From the NCBI RefSeq assembly GCF_002995845.1, contig NZ_PVXP01000008.1:1-64000 (forward strand): 64,000 nt of DNA, written 5' to 3'. Made by a program: the position numbers and the translations under genes. This stretch comes from Clostridium luticellarii (GTDB lineage Bacteria; Bacillota; Clostridia; Clostridiales; Clostridiaceae). Shown piece after piece: positions 37,341 through 45,666 of this stretch. A model generated the notes under the pieces. That model was not told the DNA's origin, searched no databases, and saw only the letters and a list, made by a program, of their open reading frames with translations. Position 1 is the stretch's first letter. Each line of letters starts with the position of its first letter.

Positions 37341-37460
37341 CTAGCGCTTAATCAATTTGAACGGGAAAACCAATTTTGGGGTGAATCCTGCTGTAGGCAG
37401 GTAGGGTTAATTTCTTCGATCCGAATCCGTCAGCTAATCTCGTAAGCGTTGAAGGGAAGT
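37341..37460 (+). promoter_or_regulatory. ydaO/yuaA c-di-AMP riboswitch
   Basis: The aptamer shows the hallmark segments of the class in order: GCTTAATC with GAACGGGAAAACC, GGGGTGAATCCTGC, GCAGGTAGGGTTA, GATCCGAATCCGTCAGCTAA, and TCTCGTAAGCGTTGAAGGGA. The class binds cyclic di-AMP and normally turns expression off. An intrinsic terminator follows at 37513-37550, and then kamA. A cobalamin aptamer was considered and does not fit. Confidence 0.9.
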
Positions 37461-37512
37461 TTTTGGTATACACGAATTTGTATTTTTTGATATACCTTTG
37501 AATTATGGCTTT

Positions 37513-37550
37513 ATAAGCTGCGGAGACTTCTCTGCAGCTTATTGTTTTTT
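37513..37550 (+). terminator. Riboswitch terminator before kamA
   Basis: ATAAGCTGC and GCAGCTTAT pair, then TGTTTTTT. It lies between the c-di-AMP aptamer and kamA, so it is the probable expression platform. Confidence 0.85.
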
Positions 37551-37625
37551 GATTATCCAGCAGCTTCCATGTAGCACAAATAATTCTTTATATTATATTG
37601 TTAACTTTTAAAAGGAGTGTTTGGT

Positions 37626-38912
37626 TTGAGAAGGAAATACTGGAATATACCACTATGGAAAGACGTCACAGAAGATGAGTGGAACAGTTGGAAATGGCAG
37701 ATTTCTAACAGACTTACCACATTGGAGGAATTGGAACAGGTAGTGAATCTTACTGAAGACGAAAGAAACGGAGTAAAAGCTAGTCTCAAAAAACTAAGGA
37801 TGGCAATAACACCTTATTATGCAACATTGATTGATCCGGATGACTATAATTGTCCTATTAGAAGACAAGCAATTCCCACCATAGAAGAGACCAAAATATC
37901 AGAATGTGATATAAATGACCCACTGCATGAAACTCTAGATTCCCCCGTTCCCGGATTAACCCACAGATATCCTGACAGAGTACTCATCCTTGTTACTGAA
38001 AAATGTTCTATGTACTGCAGACACTGCACAAGAAGGCGGTTTGCAGGGCACGATGATAATTCCCTATCAAACAATGATATATTAAAAGCTATAGAATATG
38101 TAAAAGCTCACAGCGAAGTTAGAGATGTATTGATATCCGGCGGTGATGCACTGTGTATTTCAGATGAGAAGCTTGAATTTATATTAAAGGAGATAAAAAA
38201 GATAGATCACGTTGAAGTCATAAGAATTGGAACCAGGGTACCAGTTGTCATGCCTCAGAGAATAACCAGCAGTCTGTGCAGAATGATAAAAAAATATCAT
38301 CCGGTTTGGATTAACACACATTTTAACCATCCAAACGAGGTAACCGAAGAATCAATGCTGGCCTGCAAGATGCTTGTTGATTCAGGAATTCCCCTTGGAA
38401 ATCAATCAGTACTTTTAAAAAATGTCAATGACTGTCCTTATATTATGAGAAATCTTGTACAGAAATTAGTAAAAAACAGAATACGACCTTATTATATATA
38501 CCAATGTGATCTATCCCAGGGTATTGAACATTTTAGAACACCAGTTTCAACTGGCATAGAAATCATGGAGCTTTTACGCGGTCATACCTCTGGATTTGCA
38601 GTACCCACTTTTGTAATTGACGCTCCAGGCGGCGGCGGAAAAATACCTGTAGGTCCCCAGTATTTGATCTCACAGACACCTGAAAAATTAATACTCAGAA
38701 ACTATGAGGGTGTATTGTGTACTTATACTGAGCCATCAGATAAAAGCCACCACTGCAAACATTGTGGACTATGTGAAAAATTTAAGAAGACTAAACGTGA
38801 AGGTCTGGAAAAATTGTTTAGAAATGAGAGAGTATGTTTGACTCCCAGCAATAATGCAAGAATGGAAAGGAGAAGACAATATAATGAGTGCAAGCAGTTG
38901 TCAGCTAAATAA
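37626..38912 (+). CDS. kamA: L-lysine 2,3-aminomutase
   Basis: A 428-residue radical SAM, PLP-dependent enzyme converting L-lysine to L-beta-lysine. The [4Fe-4S] ligands are Cys127, Cys131 and Cys134 in CSMYCRHC. The PLP lysine is about residue 339 in PGGGGKIPV. The C-terminal metal-binding cysteines appear in CKHCGLC. The start is TTG at 37626, 8 bases after AAAGGAG; a GTG at 37617 overlaps that site. It overlaps ablB by 29 bases. With ablB, the product path is N-epsilon-acetyl-beta-lysine, a compatible solute, and the c-di-AMP riboswitch upstream fits an osmotic role. Lysine fermentation is the alternative but its other genes are absent. Confidence 0.96.
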   Translation: MRRKYWNIPLWKDVTEDEWNSWKWQISNRLTTLEELEQVVNLTEDERNGVKASLKKLRMAITPYYATLIDPDDYNCPIRRQAIPTIEETKISECDINDPLHETLDSPVPGLTHRYPDRVLILVTEKCSMYCRHCTRRRFAGHDDNSLSNNDILKAIEYVKAHSEVRDVLISGGDALCISDEKLEFILKEIKKIDHVEVIRIGTRVPVVMPQRITSSLCRMIKKYHPVWINTHFNHPNEVTEESMLACKMLVDSGIPLGNQSVLLKNVNDCPYIMRNLVQKLVKNRIRPYYIYQCDLSQGIEHFRTPVSTGIEIMELLRGHTSGFAVPTFVIDAPGGGGKIPVGPQYLISQTPEKLILRNYEGVLCTYTEPSDKSHHCKHCGLCEKFKKTKREGLEKLFRNERVCLTPSNNARMERRRQYNECKQLSAK

Positions 38913-39744
38913 TTATTATATGAAAATAGGTAAGGATAAAATATGTGTGGACTACATCAACAGTCGTGTGAAAATAATCAAATTTCACACTATGTCAGTT
39001 CAAAATATAAAAAGACTTATTCATTTTGTTTCAAGACAGCGTCTTGGAAAAATCATATGCAACTGTGATATTGAATATCTGGATAATTTTATTAAAGCAG
39101 GTTTTGAATTGGAAGGTAAAATAGATGGCTATTTTAAAGGTAAGGATGCATTTTGTATGTCCTATTTCATCAACAAAAACAGAAGACTCTATAGTGAACA
39201 TTCTAAAGAGGACCTGATTTTAAGACAGAGCTTGAATAAGAAGGACACTTTTATCTATAACAGCAGCAATTTCAACTACCACATAAGAAATGCAGCGGAA
39301 AGTGATATAAAGAATATGATAAAATTATTTTCCCAGATATTTTCCACTTATCCCTCTGAAATTTTCAGTGAAGATTATCTGAGAAACACTTTGAATAAAA
39401 AAGTCCTATATAAGGTGGCTGTGGACAATGACAGCAGAATAATCGGCATAGCTTCAGCGGATCTGGATAGAGAAAATTTGAATGCAGAAATAACCGACTG
39501 TGTCACTCATCCACATTATAGGAATAAAGGCATACTATCTAATATAATCTATTCCCTGGAATTGGAGCTTAAGAAAATGGGATTTATAACCCTATATAGT
39601 CTGTCCAGGGCTATACATCCGGGTATTAATTTTGTACTCAGCAAACAGGGCTATACATTCAGAGGAAAGCTTATAAATAATTGCAATATATGCGGTGGTT
39701 TCGAGAACATGAATATTTGGGTGAAAAATATCACCAAGGCCTGA
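38884..39744 (+). CDS. ablB: Beta-lysine N6-acetyltransferase
   Basis: A 286-residue protein with a GNAT domain in its C-terminal half: NYHIRNAAESDIKNMIKLF starts the fold and TDCVTHPHYRNKGILSNIIYSLE is the acetyl-CoA loop. The N-terminal half (DKICVDYINSRVKII onward) is the extra region typical of AblB. It acetylates beta-lysine to the osmolyte N-epsilon-acetyl-beta-lysine. The start lies inside the end of kamA and AAAGGAGA is 10 bases upstream, so translation is coupled. A terminator follows. Confidence 0.92.
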   Translation: MSASSCQLNNYYMKIGKDKICVDYINSRVKIIKFHTMSVQNIKRLIHFVSRQRLGKIICNCDIEYLDNFIKAGFELEGKIDGYFKGKDAFCMSYFINKNRRLYSEHSKEDLILRQSLNKKDTFIYNSSNFNYHIRNAAESDIKNMIKLFSQIFSTYPSEIFSEDYLRNTLNKKVLYKVAVDNDSRIIGIASADLDRENLNAEITDCVTHPHYRNKGILSNIIYSLELELKKMGFITLYSLSRAIHPGINFVLSKQGYTFRGKLINNCNICGGFENMNIWVKNITKA

Positions 39745-39780
39745 AATTTACAGGACAGCATATAGATACTGAATATTTTT

Positions 39781-39823
39781 AATAAGCAGAGAAAAGCAAA
39801 AAATTTTCCCTGCTTATTTTTTC
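39781..39823 (+). terminator. Intrinsic terminator of kamA-ablB
   Basis: AATAAGCAG and CTGCTTATT pair, with a T-run after. It lies 36 bases past the ablB stop. Confidence 0.85.
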
Positions 39824-39957
39824 ACAATACAAAATATCACTGACATGGCCCTTTAAAAGTTTATATTTTGTTTAGAATTAGTTTATATAAAGTAGAGACA
39901 TGTATTTTAAAATATAATTAGGAGGTACTTCCAAATAAAATGTAAGGAGATGCAAAA

Positions 39958-41229
39958 ATGAAAGTAGGGAAAAAAACGGCTATGGCAATAAGTTTTACTG
40001 TAGGAATAGCAATGTTTGCCACTACAGCTTTTGCTGAAGTCACATCCAAAAGCGGCTATGACCAGCTCAAGGATTCATTGAAGTATACGGCAAAAGCCTG
40101 CACCGGTGAACTTTCAAACTACACTGTAGACACATCCTTTGTCATAAAGGACGGCACCAATGTGGTATATTCCAGCAGTGATCTGTCCAAATACGATATA
40201 TCTAATAAATCAAAGGAAGCTGTAAATTCAACTTACAACGGCTCAAAGAAAGCTGAAAGCTACTACTATGTAGACAAAAATACTAAAATAAATAAACCCG
40301 AGAATTCTTCCTCTTATTCTGTGACCAATTTTACAGATGGTACAAGCTGGAATATAACAAATCCTTTTGATGAAGACAGAGCTTCCGATCTTGAAAAAAT
40401 AGCAGATGCCATTGTGGGGAATTTAAAAGATTCCGTTGCAGTCAATACAAAGCAGGATGGATCCAGAGAGCTTTCAGGGTCCTTGAACAATACCCAGATA
40501 CCATCACTTATAAATGCACTGGTATCCTTTCAATTCAAAAACTCATTTGGAGGAAATACTGCTGCCAGTTCCTCCGGAGAAGAAGGAACTGATGGAAGAT
40601 TGAACGTTCCCAGACTCGCGGACAATATATTTGTAAAAAATATCAAGGGAACTGTTACTACAGATAAGAATGGGTTGATCAAAACTGTACTTGGATCAGG
40701 GGTTCTTTCAGGTACCGATAAAAGCGGCCAAAATCACAATTTGACCTTCGAACTGCTGCTGAAAATAGATAATATAAATTCAACTACAGTAAAAAAGCCT
40801 GATCTTTCAGGTAAAAAGACAATAGTACAGACCGCCAACTCCTCAAACCCTGGTAAATTGTCCAACCCTGAAAAATATCTTGGAAAGTATACCCAAAATA
40901 TCACAATTGAAAAAGATGGAAAATTCATAAAAATAGGTGAAGCCACAGTAACTATTGAAAAAATAGATAACAGTACTATAAGCGGAACCTATGAAGCAAA
41001 ATATACAAGCGGCTATGAAGATGGAAATCAGAAATTGAATTTCAGCGGTAATTTTGACAAACAAAAAAATGGTGGTGATGCCTTCAATGCAACTGTTACT
41101 GCAACCGGGGATTCAAAGGAAACTGAAAAGGGCCATCTGTATCTGAACCCAAATTATGCAAATATAGACTTTAACCTGGAGACAAATGATCCTGTTTTTA
41201 ATCCACAGTACGATAAGGTATTCGACTAA
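39958..41229 (+). CDS. Secreted protein of unknown function
   Basis: A 423-residue protein with a clear signal peptide (KKTAMAISFTVGIAMFATTAFA, cut after AFA near residue 22). The mature part is Ser/Asn/Lys-rich and mostly beta-type, with no Cys lipobox, LPXTG or catalytic motif. It comprises a domain with ACTGELSNYTVDTSFVIKDG, a central Ser/Gly linker near residue 200, and a C-terminal region with TQNITIEKDGKFIKIGEATVTIEK. It lies directly before an ABC transporter and histidine kinase in the same direction. It could be an envelope-stress or peptide-sensing partner, but this is context only. Confidence 0.7.
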   Translation: MKVGKKTAMAISFTVGIAMFATTAFAEVTSKSGYDQLKDSLKYTAKACTGELSNYTVDTSFVIKDGTNVVYSSSDLSKYDISNKSKEAVNSTYNGSKKAESYYYVDKNTKINKPENSSSYSVTNFTDGTSWNITNPFDEDRASDLEKIADAIVGNLKDSVAVNTKQDGSRELSGSLNNTQIPSLINALVSFQFKNSFGGNTAASSSGEEGTDGRLNVPRLADNIFVKNIKGTVTTDKNGLIKTVLGSGVLSGTDKSGQNHNLTFELLLKIDNINSTTVKKPDLSGKKTIVQTANSSNPGKLSNPEKYLGKYTQNITIEKDGKFIKIGEATVTIEKIDNSTISGTYEAKYTSGYEDGNQKLNFSGNFDKQKNGGDAFNATVTATGDSKETEKGHLYLNPNYANIDFNLETNDPVFNPQYDKVFD

Positions 41230-41233
41230 TACA

Positions 41234-41312
41234 AAATATCAAAGTTCAAAGAATAAATATGAAAGGTGAAGATTTTCGGTGAATACCGGAAATCTTCCAA
41301 CATTTGATATTT
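41234..41312 (+). other. Structured intergenic hairpin before ABC operon
   Basis: An outer stem AAATATCAAA/TTTGATATTT (41234-41243 with 41303-41312) encloses an inner 13-bp stem with one G-T pair (41268-41297, GAAGATTTTCGGT with ACCGGAAATCTTC). No T-run follows. It may be an operator, a processing site or a small regulatory RNA fold between the secreted gene and the ABC genes. Confidence 0.5.
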
Positions 41313-41352
41313 AAACTTCGACAATCGAGCTTTAAAAAAGGAAGGTGTATGA

Positions 41353-42078
41353 ATGGAAAAAGCTATTGAAATCAAGAATTTGTGCAAGACATATAAAAAC
41401 GGGAGGGGCATAGACAATATAGACCTGGATATTCAAAAGGGAGATATATTCGGATTTCTTGGACCCAATGGTGCCGGAAAAACCACCGCCATGAAGATAA
41501 TGACAGGTTTAATGAAACCGGACCGCGGTGACGTAAAAATACTCGGTCACAGTATTCTAACGGAATTTGAAAAGGCAATCTACAATGTGGGATGTATCAT
41601 TGAGACTGCAGAGGCCTATCCATATCTGACGGCTTTTGAAAATCTGAAGCAGTTTTCCAGATATTACAAAGATGTGGATGTCGGCAGGATCGAAGAAATC
41701 CTGGATATGGTGGGACTCTTAAAGCACAAGGATGAAAAGCCCGTGAGATTTTCCCTGGGAATGAAACAGAGACTTGGAATTGCAGCTGCACTTCTGTCCA
41801 GACCAAAAGTCATAATTCTGGATGAGCCATTAAACGGCATGGACGTGGAGGGAATGATAAATGTTCGAAATATCATCAAGAGCCTGGCAGAAAAGGAATC
41901 AACCACTTTCTTTATTTCAAGCCATCTCATTCACGATATTGAATTGACCTGCAAACATGTTGGAATCCTATACAACGGCAGGATTATCAACGTAGACAGT
42001 ACAGAAAACATATTAAACAGTTATGCTTCCCTTGAAAATTATTTTGTCAGCGAGGTAGAGAGAAATGGTAGAATTTAA
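41353..42078 (+). CDS. ABC transporter ATP-binding protein (BcrA-like)
   Basis: A 241-residue ATPase. It has Walker A GPNGAGKTT, signature RFSLGMKQRLG, Walker B VIILDEPLNGMD and the switch His in FISSHLIHD. It resembles the bacitracin/lantibiotic-immunity group (BcrA, YtrB type) that pairs with ABC-2 permeases. It overlaps the permease gene by 14 bases, so the two are made together. A histidine kinase follows, as in peptide-antibiotic detoxification loci. Confidence 0.92.
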   Translation: MEKAIEIKNLCKTYKNGRGIDNIDLDIQKGDIFGFLGPNGAGKTTAMKIMTGLMKPDRGDVKILGHSILTEFEKAIYNVGCIIETAEAYPYLTAFENLKQFSRYYKDVDVGRIEEILDMVGLLKHKDEKPVRFSLGMKQRLGIAAALLSRPKVIILDEPLNGMDVEGMINVRNIIKSLAEKESTTFFISSHLIHDIELTCKHVGILYNGRIINVDSTENILNSYASLENYFVSEVERNGRI

Positions 42079-42817
42079 AAAAGCTCTAATAAATGAAATG
42101 GAAAAATTGTATAAAAAGAAAAAAGCCCTGGCAGCAGTTGTACTCTCCCTGATCTTTATTGTATTTGGACAGATTTTCATATCCATAGTGAGAAATAATT
42201 TCGGTGTTCAGGGGGTTTCCAGCAGCGAATTTCCTCTGCTTATCCTCTCCATAATTATAAATACACTGCTCCCGCTGTTTGTGGCACTTGTAACCATAGA
42301 CAGCTTTTGCGGCGAATTTTCCCAGAACACCATGAAAATAACCTTGACCAGGCCCATTACCAGATTAAAACTGTATTCGGCAAAAATAGCATCTATATGT
42401 GTATTTATATTTTCGCTCCTGATGCTGTCCATGGTGTTTTCCATAATATCAGGTCTTATATTTAATTCAAACTCCTTCAATTTTTTAGATATATTCAAAA
42501 TAATAATTTCCTACACAGTAACCCTACTGCCCATGGTAATTCTGTGTCTTGTAATTGTTCTATTTGCAAACATATTTAAAGGTGGAATAGCCGTATTTTT
42601 TCTGTCCATACTTGTATTTATAGCCTTTAAAGCCTTTGAAATTTTCATTCCTTCATATTCGGGCATTTTCTTTACATCCATATTTGGATGGTACAACCTG
42701 TGGATTATGGACAACATTCCTGTCTTTAAAATTTTCAGGGAATTTATGATGATGCTCAGCTATGCTATAATATTATTTACAGCCGGGTACTACGTATTCG
42801 ATAATAAAGATTTCTAG
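42065..42817 (+). CDS. ABC-2 type permease
   Basis: A 250-residue membrane protein with six hydrophobic segments. The first cytoplasmic part is KALINEMEKLYKKKKALAAVVLSLIF, and SFCGEFSQNTMKITLTRPITRLKLYSAKI is the coupling-helix region of the ABC-2 fold. It is the partner of the overlapping ATPase. The substrate is unknown; antibiotic peptide efflux is the usual role for this type. Confidence 0.88.
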   Translation: MVEFKKALINEMEKLYKKKKALAAVVLSLIFIVFGQIFISIVRNNFGVQGVSSSEFPLLILSIIINTLLPLFVALVTIDSFCGEFSQNTMKITLTRPITRLKLYSAKIASICVFIFSLLMLSMVFSIISGLIFNSNSFNFLDIFKIIISYTVTLLPMVILCLVIVLFANIFKGGIAVFFLSILVFIAFKAFEIFIPSYSGIFFTSIFGWYNLWIMDNIPVFKIFREFMMMLSYAIILFTAGYYVFDNKDF

Positions 42818-42835
42818 CAAATAGAAGGGATAGAA

Positions 42836-44272
42836 ATGGATATAAAAAAACGACTTATCATCTACAATAATTTAACCATAATAATTCCATTTATAATCAC
42901 CGGCATAGTTGCCTTCATATTTGTATTTGTTTCCTCAAAATTCTTCAATACAAGTATAACCTACAGTGACTTCAAAAAGGCTTCTCTCACAAAATCGGAA
43001 CTGTTGAATGTGTCCAAGGACATAGCAAAATCAAGCAGTAAAAGTATTAAAGACGACGATGAATTTCAGGAATATCTGGGAGAGAAGCTTTCGGCTGTAA
43101 ATGGAAAAATTGTAATAGTCAAAGATGGAAATATAGAATTTTCTTCACCGGATCTGGGAAAAATTGATACTGCAAAATCTTTAATGGAGTCAGGCAATGC
43201 TTTAAGAAAATCCCTGCAGATAAAAGACACCCATTATTCAATCGACAGCTTTCCACTGGCATTTAAGGATGGATCCTCCGGTAAAGTCATATTCCTGGTT
43301 CCAGCTGCAGTGAAACCGGATATTTTTAAAAATTTCATCATCACCGTACTGCTTACCTTCTTTATCTGTTTTGCCCTGATGAGCATAATTATATCTTATG
43401 TATTTTCCAAAAAGATACTAGAACCCATCGCCCTTTTAAAAAAAGCTACGGCAGAAATAAGCCGGGGTGATCTGGATTTTGAAATTGCAGAAAGCGGAGA
43501 TATGGAAATAAGGGAATTGTGTTCCGATTTTGAAAAGATGAGAATACAGCTGAAGGATTCTGTGAGAATGAGGATGAAATATGATGAAAACAGGAAAATG
43601 CTGGTGTCCAGTATATCCCATGACCTAAAAACTCCCATAACCTCCATAAAAGGTTATGTTCAGGGAATTTTGGACGGTGTTGCAAATACTCCTGAAAAAT
43701 TAGAACATTACTTAAATACCATAAACATAAAGACACAGCAGGTTGACTCCATGATTGACGACCTGCTGCTCTATTCCAGGCTGGATTTAAAACAAATTCC
43801 ATTTACATATGAAAAAACGGATATTCTGGAGTACTTCAGGTGCTGTATTGAAGAAAGCAGAATGGAACTTGCCAAATCAAACATAAAAATAGATCTTCAG
43901 AACAACCTGGATAATTCGCAATTTTTCAGGGTCGACAGAATCAGATTTATGAGGGTGATATTGAACATCATAGACAATTCCAGAAAATACATGAATAAAA
44001 AATCCGGCAGAATAAGCATAATTTTAAGAGAAACAAAGACCAGCATCATAATTGAAATAAAAGACAACGGATCCGGAATCGGAAAAGATGATATAAACAA
44101 AATATTCAACAGATTCTATAGAGCTGACTCTGCAAGGAGCAATGCCAGGGGAAGTGGATTGGGACTTGCCATAGCAAAGCAGATTGTAGAAGGTCATAAT
44201 GGAAATATCTGGGCTAATTCCAATATAAATGAAGGCACAAGCATAATAATATCACTTGCCAAACTTTTTTAA
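42836..44272 (+). CDS. Sensor histidine kinase (no adjacent response regulator)
   Basis: A 478-residue membrane kinase. It has TM1 at about residues 15-33, an extracellular sensor of about 130 residues, TM2 at about 167-190, HAMP (KKILEPIALLKKATAEISRGDL), a phosphoacceptor His262 in SSISHDLKTPITS, and an ATPase domain with N box IDNSRKYMNKK, G1 DNGSGIG and G2 GSGLGLAI. It lies 18 bases after the permease. Unusually, no response regulator is found anywhere in the cluster or window. Confidence 0.93.
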   Translation: MDIKKRLIIYNNLTIIIPFIITGIVAFIFVFVSSKFFNTSITYSDFKKASLTKSELLNVSKDIAKSSSKSIKDDDEFQEYLGEKLSAVNGKIVIVKDGNIEFSSPDLGKIDTAKSLMESGNALRKSLQIKDTHYSIDSFPLAFKDGSSGKVIFLVPAAVKPDIFKNFIITVLLTFFICFALMSIIISYVFSKKILEPIALLKKATAEISRGDLDFEIAESGDMEIRELCSDFEKMRIQLKDSVRMRMKYDENRKMLVSSISHDLKTPITSIKGYVQGILDGVANTPEKLEHYLNTINIKTQQVDSMIDDLLLYSRLDLKQIPFTYEKTDILEYFRCCIEESRMELAKSNIKIDLQNNLDNSQFFRVDRIRFMRVILNIIDNSRKYMNKKSGRISIILRETKTSIIIEIKDNGSGIGKDDINKIFNRFYRADSARSNARGSGLGLAIAKQIVEGHNGNIWANSNINEGTSIIISLAKLF

Positions 44273-44340
44273 AATCATAAAATCCATACATATTTAGATA
44301 ATTTGATGAGCACACTAAATAAAAAAGAGGAGTGATATTG

Positions 44341-45600
44341 ATGTTTAATCCATTTGACCAAAAGCCCATGCCCCTGGAAGATGGCATCATGGACTGGAAA
44401 ACCATGTACCCAAAATCATACTCAAAGCAGACTGTTGATCCATACACAAGGATCCGTATTATTTTAATGAATGGAATCGAGGTGGAGGCAGCTCTTTTCT
44501 CCCATCAATTTCATCGTCACTGCAATAACAACGATCTGCGCCGTGAACTGGCAATGCTGCGCCGGGTGGAGCAGCAGCAGCAAAAACACATCAACTGGCT
44601 CAAGCCAATTGACGAGACACAGCTGGAAACCACCATTGGCTACGAACATGTTGCCGTGGATCTGACAGCCTGGCTTGCACAAAACGAACCGGATTCCAAT
44701 GTAAAACAGTGCCTTGATTTCGCACTGCTGGAGGATTTCGATCACCTATACCGTTATTCCAATTTGCTGGATCTTGATGAAAATATTCCCTCCCAGCAGT
44801 TGGTGAAAAAATATGTAGACATAACCCCTGGACGGCCGACCATAGCGGAGCACCGCTGTCCTAAAGAGGAAGTCAAAAGATTTGTAGACTTTAAAAAAGC
44901 AGACATCCGTACAAAGCTGAATACCATGATCATAACTGCCGGGGAACAGCAGACCATGAATTTCTATATGAACTTAGGCAACACATACTACAATGATCTG
45001 GGACGTCAGCTCTATCTGGAAATTGCCATGATAGAAGAACAGCATGTAAGTCAATACGGAGGACTTATAGACCCCAACTGCACGTGGCTGGAAAGTCTTT
45101 TGCTGCATGAATACATGGAATGTTATCTCTACTATTCTTTTTATGAGGATGAAATAGATGCCAATGTGAAATCAATCTGGGAGATGCATCTTCAGCAGGA
45201 AATATCCCATTTGCACAAGGCAGCCGAACTTCTTTACAAATATGAAAATAAACAGTGGCAGCAGGTTGTACCGGGAGCTTTCCCAAAACTGCTTCAGTTT
45301 CATGACACAAGGGACTATGTACGAAATATTCTTGCCAGTCAGATTGAGCTGACTGCAGACAATGAAGATTTCAAAAATATCCGTCAGCTTCCGGCAGATC
45401 ATAAATTCTTCTGTTACCAGAACAAAGTAAACCATGACATCAACTCAGTGGCAAGCCATATGGTAATTGAACAGCATCAGAGACAAAAAGGCGAGGACTA
45501 CCGTGACGAATCCCAACCCAATCCAGTGCCGGATCTGTCAGACAGGAAACAGGACAATACCAGCATAGCAAGGACAAACAAATCCATGTCAATGGCTTAA
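44341..45600 (+). CDS. Ferritin-like-fold protein of unknown function
   Basis: A 419-residue soluble helical protein. Two stretches resemble ferritin-like di-iron helices: EHVAVDLTAWLAQNEPD with LLEDFDHLYRYSNLLD, and AMIEEQHVSQYGGLID with LLHEYMECYLYYSFYEDE and QQEISHLHKAAELL. They provide E-x2-H type ligand candidates. The C-terminus is hydrophilic (GEDYRDESQPNPVPDLSDRK). ATG 44341 is preferred (AGAGGAGTG upstream) over the in-frame GTG at 44332. It is monocistronic, followed by a strong terminator. Function unknown; a metal or oxygen role is an inference from the fold. Confidence 0.65.
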   Translation: MFNPFDQKPMPLEDGIMDWKTMYPKSYSKQTVDPYTRIRIILMNGIEVEAALFSHQFHRHCNNNDLRRELAMLRRVEQQQQKHINWLKPIDETQLETTIGYEHVAVDLTAWLAQNEPDSNVKQCLDFALLEDFDHLYRYSNLLDLDENIPSQQLVKKYVDITPGRPTIAEHRCPKEEVKRFVDFKKADIRTKLNTMIITAGEQQTMNFYMNLGNTYYNDLGRQLYLEIAMIEEQHVSQYGGLIDPNCTWLESLLLHEYMECYLYYSFYEDEIDANVKSIWEMHLQQEISHLHKAAELLYKYENKQWQQVVPGAFPKLLQFHDTRDYVRNILASQIELTADNEDFKNIRQLPADHKFFCYQNKVNHDINSVASHMVIEQHQRQKGEDYRDESQPNPVPDLSDRKQDNTSIARTNKSMSMA

Positions 45601-45605
45601 TTAAA

Positions 45606-45655
45606 AAAACAACATGCAGGTAACATCTCAAAAAATATTTTCTGCATGTTGTTTT
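45606..45655. terminator. Bidirectional intrinsic terminator
   Basis: AAAACAACATGCAG and CTGCATGTTGTTTT form a perfect 14-bp stem between the convergent ferritin-like and ATPase genes. Confidence 0.9.
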
Positions 45656-45666
45656 ATATTCTGCTG

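Noticed and set aside
37341-37460. Cobalamin riboswitch
   Set aside because: Conserved B12 segments are missing, while the ordered ydaO segments and the TCAGCTAA-CTCGTAAGCG core are present.
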